A stretch of 27,726 nucleotides of DNA from an uncultured Bacteroides sp. (GTDB lineage: Bacteria > Bacteroidota > Bacteroidia > Bacteroidales > Bacteroidaceae): NCBI GenBank assembly GCA_947071285.1, contig CAMTFK010000040.1, positions 1 through 27,726 of the forward strand, given 5' to 3'. The position numbers were made by a program, and so were the translations under genes. Within the stretch, counting starts at the first letter, position 1; every line of letters starts with the position of its first letter. The notes under the pieces were generated by a model. The model did not search any database and was not told the DNA's origin. It worked only from the letters and a program-made list of their open reading frames with translations. Below are positions 7,301-15,141 of the stretch, one piece after another.

Positions 7301-7469
7301 TGAAGTCATTACTCCAACGGGAAGAACCACTGTATGCATTGATAATCAGTATTGTATTTTCACTTCCCGGTTTAAATACCGAAGAGCCTTCGCTAAAAAC
7401 ATTAACGGCATTTAATAAAAAGATTATCAATATAATAAATGTCTTGGTCATTTTATACAAATATCTCAT
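4329..7469 (-). CDS. Hybrid sensor histidine kinase with periplasmic ABC-type substrate-binding-like sensor
   Basis: 1046 residues. Order: signal segment (about 8-26), periplasmic domain (about 36-365) resembling ABC_sub_bind solute-binding proteins, a transmembrane helix (about 378-398, followed by basic KVRKK), two PAS-like domains (about 412-525 and 540-665), HisKA with His695 in ANMSHEIRTPLNA, HATPase with N-box 807-811, DTGCGI (839-844) and GTGLGLSI (865-872), then a receiver domain (about 925-1040) with phosphoacceptor Asp974 in LMDINMP and Lys1024 in TSKP. It senses a periplasmic ligand and phosphorylates its own receiver. No output DNA-binding domain is fused, unlike the hybrid two-component systems of polysaccharide utilisation loci, and no separate regulator gene is adjacent, so its partner is elsewhere. 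A start at Met7 is also possible. Confidence 0.93.
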   Translation of the reverse strand: MRYLYKMTKTFIILIIFLLNAVNVFSEGSSVFKPGSENTILIINAYSGSSRWSNDFIIPIYNSYQHKNSPFVVDVDHMNTQMMQMQDTDELLQYEKRLFERYADSPPKLLILLGSASWGLLKDSIERKWKDVPVILCTETNYVGPQAAYREKRAIPEEERTLLRDYKGDLSLTVVYAPTYIKETISLMQDLMPQMDELVFLSDMRYISAQLRSEIKDVMRDDFPELKLKDYVAGEITTDALADSLNHTGEHTGVLFFSWSQQDMQNGNVVLTNNISRILSYYSSSPIFSLDNTGLQRNGLVGGYFIDEKTVGRRIIEIVNNVLSGGYGKGVQILSSGTPVPMFNYQDLVEAGLSPKLCPSNTVFYMMPPTFWEQHKYSVIFAIVAVVILFMWMWMWWMYKVRKKQAEQIKLMTSYHSLFENMPIVYLKHQLIFDQAGKVVDYLTVEANPRFEKYFKSSGPVIGKKGSEIDPKGTERMVHLYSMVTSTQKELSFQHYSEAGGNYFNVILTPSKHKGYIDVFCVDNTELAETQQMLRSANHKLSMSLDVANIVPWKWDLEKGTMLCDVNRPVELSHDDGMVNEEQLSVPDYQYFAKICKQDRDRVKKAYKELTEGNVSKIKEEYRVVVRKNGVARYEWVEAQATVDKRDENNKPITLIGSSLVITGRKKMEEDLIMAKEKAEESNRLKSAFLANMSHEIRTPLNAIVGFSSILADTEEQEEKEEYINIIENNNTLLLQLVGDILDLSKIEAGTLEFIYSDLDLNALFKEMEASAQLRQKNAAVPIHYMPEMPDCSVSIEKNRLTQVVTNMLNNAMKFTPDGSITFGYHLKDTDFLYFYVTDTGCGIADDKKDSVFGRFVKLDSFAQGTGLGLSICQSIVEHMGGEIGVDSELGKGSTFWFTLPYRPVALKSVKEQKEHRMQKVENKLTVLIAEDNSSNFQLFESILKNQYNILHAWDGEEAVELFKKYNPHLILMDINMPKKSGYEATQMIREISPTVPIMAVTAYVYAEDEQRILNSGFDAYTSKPINAQKLQRDIIDLLKRQLIFM

Positions 7470-7551
7470 CTAAGGCATAGTTTACTCCGTAAGCGTATCC
7501 TTTCTTTACCGAACATTGACTAAAAAGGCTGTCTCACAGATGATTTACATT

Positions 7552-7560
7552 GCAAAACTA
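7552..7560 (-). promoter_or_regulatory. -7 element of the hybrid kinase gene
   Basis: On the minus strand TAGTTTTGC matches TAnnTTTGY. It would give a 5' leader of about 75 nt before the ATG at 7469. No consensus -33 element is visible. Confidence 0.55.
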
Positions 7561-7626
7561 ATTAAAAATCAGTGAATTCACAGTTTTATGAAAAAAGTTT
7601 TTTTAGGTAATCTCCCATATTCTGCG

Positions 7627-7634
7627 TACTTTTG
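7627..7634 (+). promoter_or_regulatory. -7 element of sbcD
   Basis: TACTTTTG matches TAnnTTTG and lies 22 nt before the sbcD ATG. Only a weak T-rich stretch stands at the -33 position. It overlaps the in-frame TTG at 7632, which supports the ATG at 7656 as the start. Confidence 0.6.
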
Positions 7635-7655
7635 AAAGCAGAAAATTGTATAAAC

Positions 7656-8873
7656 ATGAAAATACTTCATACCAGCGACTGGCATTTGGGACATACATTG
7701 TATAACTATGACCGCAGCCCGGAACAACAAGCATTTCTGGAACAACTAACCCGCATCGTAGCAGAAGAGAAACCGGACGCAATGATAGTGAGCGGAGACA
7801 TTTACCACTACTCTACCCCATCGGCAACCACACAAAGGATGTATACGGACGGTATGCTCGAAATTCACAGGGCTTGCCCGGAAATGGCAATCGTGGTGAC
7901 AGCCGGAAACCACGACAGCAGTTCCAAATTGGAGATAGACAGCAATCTGTGGAATCACTTCGGAGTGAAAGTAGTGGGTAACATCGAGCGGAACCAGGAA
8001 GAGGTGAACTTGGGAAAGCATATTGTGGAAGTGAGGGATAAAAAAGGAGAACTGAAAGGATACATCATTGCAGTACCCCATGTATATCCGCAGAATTTCC
8101 CGATGCTGGATACAGAGACACCCCGCGAAGAACGGCAGGCACGCTTCTTCCAGGCATTGCAGGACGAAGTAGAGAAAATGAATACGGACGGATTGCCTGT
8201 TGTATTAATGGCACACCTCTCTATAGAAGGCAGTGACCGGACCGGTCATGACGAAACCACTGGCGGAATAGAATATGTTCCCATCAGCTCAATGGGCGAA
8301 GGGTATGATTATCTGGCGCTCGGACACATTCATTGCCCACAGAACATCAAAGGAAATGGCCGCCATGCACGGTATTGCGGAACTCCCCTGCCTGTGAATT
8401 TCGACGAAACATATCCACATTCTGTTTCTATAGTAGAAGTCCGGAAAAACAAAACACCGGAAATAAGAACGGTAGAAATAGAAAATCCCATGCCGCTCGT
8501 CACGTTGCCCAAAGAGGCGGTGACTTTTGAGGAAGCCATAAAACTATTGGAGGAATACCCGGACGATAGGCCTGCTTATATCCGCCTGAACGTCCTGATA
8601 AAAGATTATCTGGCACCCGACTGCAACGAACGGGCATCGGGGGCAGTAAAAGGGAAAAAGTGCAAATACTGCTACATTAAGTCCAACCGGGAGAAACAGG
8701 CTTCGGATGACCGAGCAAGGCATATCTCCATTCAGGAGATGCAGGAGATGTCTCCACTGGAAATTGCGAAACTCTACTATCAGGAAGCGGAAGGAGAAGA
8801 AATGGACAAGGAACTTTGCGCGCTGATGGATGCTGCTGTGCAAAGGGTGAGAGAAAAGAACAATCTGCGCTAA
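7656..8873 (+). CDS. sbcD: Exonuclease SbcD, Mre11-type nuclease subunit
   Basis: 405 residues from the ATG at 7656. The calcineurin-like phosphoesterase motifs are complete: D8 and H10 (HTSDWHLG), D48 (SGDIY), N85-H86-D87 (AGNHD), H187 (MAHLS) and H224-H226 (GHIH), which bind two Mn ions. SbcD with SbcC makes a nuclease that opens hairpins and trims blocked double-strand ends in the cytoplasm. The C-terminal part contains a basic stretch with C336 and C339 (KKCKYCYIKS), a possible extra metal or redox site. sbcC starts 22 bp downstream, so the pair is an operon. Confidence 0.95.
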   Translation: MKILHTSDWHLGHTLYNYDRSPEQQAFLEQLTRIVAEEKPDAMIVSGDIYHYSTPSATTQRMYTDGMLEIHRACPEMAIVVTAGNHDSSSKLEIDSNLWNHFGVKVVGNIERNQEEVNLGKHIVEVRDKKGELKGYIIAVPHVYPQNFPMLDTETPREERQARFFQALQDEVEKMNTDGLPVVLMAHLSIEGSDRTGHDETTGGIEYVPISSMGEGYDYLALGHIHCPQNIKGNGRHARYCGTPLPVNFDETYPHSVSIVEVRKNKTPEIRTVEIENPMPLVTLPKEAVTFEEAIKLLEEYPDDRPAYIRLNVLIKDYLAPDCNERASGAVKGKKCKYCYIKSNREKQASDDRARHISIQEMQEMSPLEIAKLYYQEAEGEEMDKELCALMDAAVQRVREKNNLR

Positions 8874-8895
8874 TCCGCATAATCTGTGACGAATC

Positions 8896-11800
8896 ATGAA
8901 ACTTCAAAAACTGACTATAAAGAATCTGGCATCCATAGAAGATGCCGTCATCGACTTTGAGAACGGACCACTAAGCGAGGAATCCCTGTTTCTCATCTGC
9001 GGCGAAACTGGTGCCGGAAAAACAACGTTACTCGACGCCATCTGCTTGTCGCTCTATAATGAAACACCCCGCATGGAGCGTGCAGAGAATGAGAAGTACA
9101 GGGATGTGGGACAGGCCTTTTCTTCCAAAAAAGAGGAGGTGGCAATCAACGATAGCCGCCAATTGATGCGCCGGAATACCAATGAGGCATGGACTGAACT
9201 GGAATTTACGGGTTCGAACGAGATTCCTTACACTGCCAAATGGTACGTGGCACGTGCACACCGGAAAGCATCCGGCGCCATCCAGGATGCCAAGTGGACT
9301 TTAGAGAACCGGAAAACAAGTATTCAGCTCACCAAGAAAAATGAAATTAAAGCTGAAATACAAACCGCCGTAGGACTGACATTCGAACAGTTCTGCCGCA
9401 CCACCCTTCTGGCACAAGGAGATTTCACCAAGTTTCTACAAAGCAAGGAAAGTGAAAAATCGGATATTCTGGAGAAGCTGACAGGCACCGGCATCTATTC
9501 TGAAATAGGCGCCGGAATTTATGCCATCACCAAAGAGAAGCGCATGGATTATGAGAATCAGAACCGGAAACTGGAAGGTATCCACATCCTGACTGATGAA
9601 GAGATAGCCGAAATTGATGGGGCAATGGTTGCATTAAGCACAGAAATCAATGAAAATACCCGCCAAAAGAATACAGCCATCCAGAAACGTGACTGGTTGA
9701 AGAGGCATGCAGAACTCATATGCAGCCAGGAGAACCAGCAGAAAGCATGGGAGGCAAAAAAAGATCTATTGCAATCGGATGATTTCCGACAAAAAGAGTT
9801 ACTGATTAAGGATTGGAACAGTACAGCGGATGCCCGTAACTGGTCCTCTTCCTTAAAACAGCAGCAACGCCAACAGGAAAGTAATATCCGGCAAACCGAA
9901 AGTCTGAAAGCGGACTTTATCCGCCTCAGTAGTGGTTGCATCTGGCTGCAAGAGAATATGAAGGAGCAACAGGCCAAACTGGTGCTTGCCGGGGAGTATC
10001 TGCAAACTCATGCTCCGCTCCTCCCTATGTTCGAGCAAAGCCAGTCCATCATTGCAGACCTCAATGCCATACTTTCTGCCCACTCGCGCATTGCGGTCTA
10101 TGAAAAGCAAATAACGGAACTAACCCGGCAGCAACCAATCCTGGAACAAGAACGCATGGACAAGGAAAACGACTTCAACCTGAAAGACAAGGAAAACCAA
10201 ACCAGGCAGCAGGAGATAGACCAACTGAATGTACAGCTTGAAGCCATGAACCGGAATGCCTTGCAGGAAAAGAAAAACGTTTTGGAAACCGCCAGGGAAA
10301 ATTTGCAGAAAGCCCGGAATTCCCTGGTAGTATTGCAAGAAAAGCAAACAGCACTGGATACGGCAAAGGAAAGCGAGAAGTCACTGGACAAGAAACTGCA
10401 AACCAGCAAGAACCGGTATGTGGAACTCAAAGCCGGATTTGACAGCAGGAAGAAAGCATATGATGACATCAAGACGCTTTACGACAAACAAAAAGAGGCA
10501 GTAGAGGAATGGGCCCAAGAAGCCCGTGCCCGTCTCTCTGTAGGAGATACTTGTCCGGTATGCGGGCAGGAGATAAAATCGCTTTGCAAGGATGAAGACT
10601 TTCAATCTGTGCTTGCTCCTATCCGGCAATCACTGGAGGCAAAGGAGAAAGAATATAAGGAGGCGGAACAGGCTCTGAACGCTAACCGCACAGAGAGTAG
10701 AACATATGAGGAAATGATGGCAAGCAGTCGTCTGGCAACGGAAAAAGCCCAGAAAGGATATGACCTTTCCCGGACAGAGGCACAAGAGAAATGCAGCCGA
10801 TGCCATATTCCGGAGAGGTCTGAGAATACCGGAGAGATATTGGAAAAGTTGATTCAGGAAAACAAGCAAGACCTTGAAAAAGTCAATGCCAAGCTGAATG
10901 AAGTGCAAACCCTCGCCAATAATATCTCCCGGTTGCAGCACCGGAAAGACGAATATCAAAAGGCTGTGGAAACTGCCCGGAAAGCGTTCGACACCGCCGA
11001 CAAGTGTCTGACAAAACTGAAGAATGACATCGCCAACAAACATTCGCTGAGAGAAAGCGAAAAGAACATTATCCACACTACTCTGGAACGCGTCACTCCC
11101 TTGATTCTCTGGAAAGAATGGCAAACAGAATGGAGCGACTCCCCTACTGCATTTATCGAACGTTTGCAAAAGTCAGCAGGACATTACAAACTGGCGCAGG
11201 AAAGGCAAGCGGAATTGAAGGCTACCCTCTCCTTAATTGATAAAGAACTGGACAGCATATCGGCTACACGGGAAATAATCTGTGATGCCTTCTCCGAATG
11301 GAAGAATCTTCCGATAGAGGAAAAAATGGAAATCAAGAATCTGGGGATAGCCTGGAATACATTGAACTCTCAGGTGGGCGGGCTGAAACAGAAACTTCTG
11401 TCTGCCCGCAAAAATATAGATGAGTTACAAACCAACCTGGCAACTTTCTATGCCTCGCATCCAGATATTGACGAAGCACGCATCATTGTCCTCTCCGCTT
11501 ATTCCAGTGAACAGATAGAGCATCTGCGTACCGGGCTACAAAAACTTAAAGAGGAAGAAGTAGCTGCACAGACGGCCGTCAGACTGACAACCGGGCAACT
11601 GGAAGAGCACCTAAGCAAGAAACCTGAAATAGAGGAAGAGGAGACTATTGAAAACCTAAACAGCCTCATCACTGTTTCAGATGAAAAGATTGCGGCAGGA
11701 ACGCAGACCGCTCTACGGCTGAAAATACAACTGGAGGAAAATGTGAAGAACATAGCCCGGATAAAGAATGAAAAGCAACGTGCGGACGAGTTACGGGAAG

Positions 11801-12315
11801 TCTACCTAAAATGGGACCGCCTCTGCCATCACTTCGGTGATGAGAAAGGAAAGAATTTCCGGAATATAGCCCAGAGTTTCGTATTGAAAGAGCTACTCAG
11901 TGGAGCTAATTTCTATCTGCAACGCCTGACGGATCGTTATGAACTGGAATGTCAGGCAGGTTCACTCACCATTCTGCTGCGCGACTTTTATCAGGGAGGT
12001 GTAGCACGTCCGGCTTGTACGTTGTCCGGCGGGGAAAGTTTTCTGGTTTCCCTGTCGCTGGCTCTCGGACTTTCTTCACTCAGTCGGCAAAGTCTGTCGG
12101 TAGATACGTTATTTATTGATGAAGGTTTCGGTACGCTGAGTAGCGATTATCTGAATACAGTGATGGATACACTGGAGAAGCTGCATCAGATGGGCGGAAA
12201 GAAAGTAGGAATCATCAGCCACGTAGAGGGATTGCGGGAACGGATAAAAACACAGATACAGGTGAAGAGGGTTGATAATTCGAGGAGTGAGATTAGGACG
12301 GTGACTATTCTATAA
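8896..12315 (+). CDS. sbcC: SbcC, Rad50-type SMC ATPase subunit
   Basis: 1139 residues. Walker A is at 36-43 (GETGAGKT), the ABC signature LSGGES at 1043-1048, and Walker B with D1075-E1076 (TLFIDEGFG). Between the ATPase halves lie two long charged coiled coils, rich in K, E and Q, that meet at a zinc hook C553-P-V-C556. It bridges and threads DNA ends for SbcD using ATP. A second CxxC, C633-S-R-C636, sits about 80 residues after the hook in the returning coil, which is not the classical single-hook layout. The gene follows sbcD at 22 bp; no hairpin terminator is apparent after it. Confidence 0.95.
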   Translation: MKLQKLTIKNLASIEDAVIDFENGPLSEESLFLICGETGAGKTTLLDAICLSLYNETPRMERAENEKYRDVGQAFSSKKEEVAINDSRQLMRRNTNEAWTELEFTGSNEIPYTAKWYVARAHRKASGAIQDAKWTLENRKTSIQLTKKNEIKAEIQTAVGLTFEQFCRTTLLAQGDFTKFLQSKESEKSDILEKLTGTGIYSEIGAGIYAITKEKRMDYENQNRKLEGIHILTDEEIAEIDGAMVALSTEINENTRQKNTAIQKRDWLKRHAELICSQENQQKAWEAKKDLLQSDDFRQKELLIKDWNSTADARNWSSSLKQQQRQQESNIRQTESLKADFIRLSSGCIWLQENMKEQQAKLVLAGEYLQTHAPLLPMFEQSQSIIADLNAILSAHSRIAVYEKQITELTRQQPILEQERMDKENDFNLKDKENQTRQQEIDQLNVQLEAMNRNALQEKKNVLETARENLQKARNSLVVLQEKQTALDTAKESEKSLDKKLQTSKNRYVELKAGFDSRKKAYDDIKTLYDKQKEAVEEWAQEARARLSVGDTCPVCGQEIKSLCKDEDFQSVLAPIRQSLEAKEKEYKEAEQALNANRTESRTYEEMMASSRLATEKAQKGYDLSRTEAQEKCSRCHIPERSENTGEILEKLIQENKQDLEKVNAKLNEVQTLANNISRLQHRKDEYQKAVETARKAFDTADKCLTKLKNDIANKHSLRESEKNIIHTTLERVTPLILWKEWQTEWSDSPTAFIERLQKSAGHYKLAQERQAELKATLSLIDKELDSISATREIICDAFSEWKNLPIEEKMEIKNLGIAWNTLNSQVGGLKQKLLSARKNIDELQTNLATFYASHPDIDEARIIVLSAYSSEQIEHLRTGLQKLKEEEVAAQTAVRLTTGQLEEHLSKKPEIEEEETIENLNSLITVSDEKIAAGTQTALRLKIQLEENVKNIARIKNEKQRADELREVYLKWDRLCHHFGDEKGKNFRNIAQSFVLKELLSGANFYLQRLTDRYELECQAGSLTILLRDFYQGGVARPACTLSGGESFLVSLSLALGLSSLSRQSLSVDTLFIDEGFGTLSSDYLNTVMDTLEKLHQMGGKKVGIISHVEGLRERIKTQIQVKRVDNSRSEIRTVTIL

Positions 12316-12330
12316 ATTCTGAGCAACCCG

Positions 12331-12362
12331 CTTTCATTCTTTAATTCTTTCATTCTTTAATT
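12331..12362. repeat. Perfect 16-bp tandem duplication in the map promoter region
   Basis: CTTTCATTCTTTAATT occurs twice, back to back (12331-12346 and 12347-12362). The TTTC at 12348-12351 within the second copy stands at the -33 position relative to the -7 element at 12372, so copy-number change by slippage would alter the upstream part of this promoter. Confidence 0.85.
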
Positions 12363-12371
12363 GATATTATG

Positions 12372-12380
12372 TACTTTTGT
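12372..12380 (+). promoter_or_regulatory. -7 element of map-rmuC-xpt
   Basis: TACTTTTGT matches TAnnTTTGY. TTTC at 12348-12351, with a 20-bp spacer, is a near match to the -33 TTTG. The predicted leader is about 17 nt. Confidence 0.65.
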
Positions 12381-12403
12381 AGCAATTATAAATCAAAGAG
12401 ACA

Positions 12404-13258
12404 ATGAAAAAGTTTGTAAAAGGAGTCCGGTTTGCTCCTAAAAACTATTCCGACGAGGTAGAAGAGAAGATTCAACACTATAAAAAAGAAGGTTATAAAC
12501 TGCCGTCACGCCATTTATTACGCACCGAAGAACAACTGGCAGGTATCCGCGAAAGTGCAAAAATCAATACCGCATTGCTGGATTATATTTCGGCAAACAT
12601 ACGCGAAGGCATGTCCACGGCAGAGATTGACCACATGGTATATGAGTTTACAACAGACCATGACGCCATACCCGCTCCTTTTCTGTACGAAGGATTTCCG
12701 AAAAGTGTATGTACAAGTATCAACGATGTGGTATGTCATGGCATTCCAAGTACAAAAGAGTTCCTGCGCAACGGGGATATTGTGAACGTGGATGTTTCAA
12801 CCATATACAAAGGATATTTCTCGGATGCTTCAAGAATGTACATGATCGGAGAAGTGAAACCGGAAATGCAACGTCTGGTACAAGTGGCAAAGGAATGCCG
12901 CGACATAGGTGTGCAGACCGCACAGCCATGGGCGCGACTGGGGGATGTAGGTGCAGCTATTCAGGAACATGCAGAGAAGAACGGCTATAGCGTAGTGCGC
13001 GACCTTTGCGGGCATGGCGTCGGTATCAAATTCCATGAAGAACCGGATGTGGAGCACTTCGGCAAACGTGGCACAGGTATGCTCATCGTTCCGGGAATGA
13101 CGTTCACCATCGAACCGATGATAAACATGGGAACCTACGAAGTCTTCATTGACGAAGCTGACGGATGGACAGTGTGCACCGATGACGGACTGCCTTCGGC
13201 ACAATGGGAAAGCATGCTTCTGATTACTGAAACCGGAAACGAAATATTGACGGAATAA
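12404..13258 (+). CDS. map: Type I methionine aminopeptidase with N-terminal extension
   Basis: 284 residues. It removes the initiator methionine from nascent proteins in the cytoplasm. The five metal ligands are in place: D130 (NVDVS), D141 (FSDASR), H204 (GHGVG), E237 (IEPMI) and E269 (QWES); the substrate-site H112 (VCHGIP) and H211 are also present. About 40 residues before the pita-bread fold (VKGVRFAPKNYSDEVEEKIQ) make it longer than the minimal enzyme. It is not in a ribosomal-protein cluster, so it may be a second paralogue. rmuC starts two bases after its stop codon, which suggests co-translation. Confidence 0.95.
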   Translation: MKKFVKGVRFAPKNYSDEVEEKIQHYKKEGYKLPSRHLLRTEEQLAGIRESAKINTALLDYISANIREGMSTAEIDHMVYEFTTDHDAIPAPFLYEGFPKSVCTSINDVVCHGIPSTKEFLRNGDIVNVDVSTIYKGYFSDASRMYMIGEVKPEMQRLVQVAKECRDIGVQTAQPWARLGDVGAAIQEHAEKNGYSVVRDLCGHGVGIKFHEEPDVEHFGKRGTGMLIVPGMTFTIEPMINMGTYEVFIDEADGWTVCTDDGLPSAQWESMLLITETGNEILTE

Positions 13259-13260
13259 GC

Positions 13261-14493
13261 ATGGAGATTGTTTTTCTAATCATCGGACTGACAGTAGGTG
13301 TCGGCGTTGGCTATCTGATAGCGGAACGCAAAAGTACCGCCCTGAAAGCCGAACTCATGGGACGGGAAAAAGAAACGGAGTTGCTGAAACGAAACATGGA
13401 AGAAGCGGAAGCCATGCATAAACGCATGAATGTGGAATTTGAAAATCTATCCAACCGCATCTTCCAAAGCAAAACTGAAGACTTCACCAGGCTGAATGCC
13501 GAACATCTGAACAACTTACTCCGCCCCCTGGGCGACAACCTGAAAGATTTTCGGGAAAAGGTGGAACAGGTGTACAGCAACGAAGCCAAAGAGCGTTTCT
13601 CACTGGGCGAACGCATCAAAGAATTAGTGGAACTGAACAACCGCCTCAGCGAGGATGCCAACAACCTGACCCGTGCCTTGAAAGGTGACTCGAAGATGCA
13701 GGGCAACTGGGGTGAAATGATTCTGGAACGCCTGCTCCAGGCATCCGGCCTGATTGAAGGTGAGCATTACTTCCGTCAGGAATTCCTGAAAGACGAACGG
13801 GGTGAAGTTATCACCAGCGAAGAAAGCGGGCAGAAAATGCAGCCGGATATTCTGGTTAAATATCCCGATGACCGGGAAATGATTATAGACTCCAAAGTTT
13901 CCCTCACAGCCTACAGTGCCTATACTTCTGCCGAGCACAAAGATGAAAAAACGCGTTGGCTGAAAGCCCATTTACAGTCCGTCCGTACGCATATAGACGA
14001 GTTGAGCCAAAAGGATTACTCCCACTACGACAGCAAAGCACCGGATTTTGTCATGATGTTCATCCCCACCGAAGGTGCCTACCTGCTGGCTATACAGAGT
14101 GACACCAATCTTTGGGAATATGCCTACAACAAGAAAGTGGTACTGATGAATCCTACCAACCTTATCAGTGCCCTGCGCCTTTCCCTTGACCTCTGGAAAC
14201 GGGAAAACCAGGTAAAGAATGTACAGGCAATCATCAAGCGGGGTACGGCACTGTATGAAAAGATTGTAGGCTTCACTGATACCTTCCTGAGCATCGGAGA
14301 CAAGTTAACCGGGTTACAAAAAGACTATGACAGGGCTTTCAACCAACTTTCCGATGGAAATGGAAGTGTAGTGAAACAAGCGGAAATGCTGAGGGGCATG
14401 AGCCTTACACCAAAGAAACGAATTTCAGCAAGGTTATTACCCAGAGGAGAAGAGCCGGAGGAAGAGGAAGAAGAAACCGAACAGATAAAATAA
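13261..14493 (+). CDS. rmuC: DNA recombination protein RmuC
   Basis: 410 residues. An N-terminal membrane helix (about 4-20, VFLIIGLTVGVGVGYLIA) is followed by a coiled coil (about 25-130) and the RmuC domain (about 135-365) with GNWGEMILERLL, QPDILVKYPD and MIIDSKVSLTAY. The last of these resembles a PD-(D/E)xK-like D...DxK core. The tail is very acidic (EEPEEEEEETEQ). In E. coli RmuC limits inversion and other recombination between short inverted repeats; the mechanism is not settled. It is tightly coupled to map and followed by xpt after 25 bp. Confidence 0.93.
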   Translation: MEIVFLIIGLTVGVGVGYLIAERKSTALKAELMGREKETELLKRNMEEAEAMHKRMNVEFENLSNRIFQSKTEDFTRLNAEHLNNLLRPLGDNLKDFREKVEQVYSNEAKERFSLGERIKELVELNNRLSEDANNLTRALKGDSKMQGNWGEMILERLLQASGLIEGEHYFRQEFLKDERGEVITSEESGQKMQPDILVKYPDDREMIIDSKVSLTAYSAYTSAEHKDEKTRWLKAHLQSVRTHIDELSQKDYSHYDSKAPDFVMMFIPTEGAYLLAIQSDTNLWEYAYNKKVVLMNPTNLISALRLSLDLWKRENQVKNVQAIIKRGTALYEKIVGFTDTFLSIGDKLTGLQKDYDRAFNQLSDGNGSVVKQAEMLRGMSLTPKKRISARLLPRGEEPEEEEEETEQIK

Positions 14494-14518
14494 GTATTCA
14501 AAATCAAATATATAAAAC

Positions 14519-15085
14519 ATGAAAATCCTAAAAGACCGTATTCTGAAGGACGGAAAATGTTATCCGGGAGGTATATTGAAAGTTGACAACTTCATCAATC
14601 ATCAGATGGACCCTATCCTGATGAAATCCATCGGCGTTGAATTTGTCAGACGGTTTGCTTCCACCCCTATCAACAAGATTATTACAGTGGAAGCCAGTGG
14701 TATCGCTCCTGCCATTATGGTGGGATACTTATTGGAGCTTCCCGTAGTGTTTGCCAAAAAGAAAAAGCCCAGCACTATGGAAAATATGCTGGTTACCTCT
14801 GTTTATTCGTTCACCAAACAGCGTTCGTATGACGTATGTGTCAGTGAAGATTTTCTTCGTCCGGGCGACCGGGTACTCTTTATAGACGACTTCCTCGCCA
14901 ATGGAAATGCCGCCAAAGGCATACTGGAACTTGTGAAGCAGGCTGGTGCTGAACTGGTGGGTATGGGTTTCATCATCGAAAAAGCTTTTCAGCACGGAGG
15001 GGATGAATTGCGCGAACAAGGCATTCATGTAGAATCTTTGGCGATTATTGAGAGTCTGGATAATTGTGAAATTAAAATCAAATAA
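14519..15085 (+). CDS. xpt: Xanthine phosphoribosyltransferase
   Basis: 188 residues, the usual length. It converts xanthine and PRPP into XMP in the purine salvage pathway, in the cytoplasm. The PRPP-binding loop VLFIDDFLANGNA is at 119-131, and the substrate-specific segments VEASGIAPAI (57-66) and FAKKKKPSTM (78-87) match the Xpt rather than the Apt family. It is last in the map-rmuC-xpt set and ends at a hairpin. I see no purine riboswitch in the 25-bp gap before it. Confidence 0.93.
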   Translation: MKILKDRILKDGKCYPGGILKVDNFINHQMDPILMKSIGVEFVRRFASTPINKIITVEASGIAPAIMVGYLLELPVVFAKKKKPSTMENMLVTSVYSFTKQRSYDVCVSEDFLRPGDRVLFIDDFLANGNAAKGILELVKQAGAELVGMGFIIEKAFQHGGDELREQGIHVESLAIIESLDNCEIKIK

Positions 15086-15092
15086 AAATACG

Positions 15093-15121
15093 AGGTGTGT
15101 CAAAAGCTTTTCGACACACCT
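15093..15121. terminator. Hairpin terminator between xpt and blaR1
   Basis: AGGTGTGTC (15093-15101) pairs with GACACACCT (15113-15121), and the AAAAGCTTTT loop extends the stem with one bulged base. The minus strand continues into a T-rich tail (GTATTTTTATTTG) and the plus strand into TTCATATTTT, so it probably serves both converging genes. Confidence 0.75.
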
Positions 15122-15141
15122 TCATATTTTCTCATCATTCG

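Noticed and set aside
7632..7655. TTG start for sbcD
   Set aside because: It overlaps the -7 element, and SbcD proteins begin with the MKILHTSDWH segment encoded from 7656.
14494..14518. Purine riboswitch before xpt
   Set aside because: The gap after rmuC is 25 bp and AT-rich; there is no room or sign of an aptamer.
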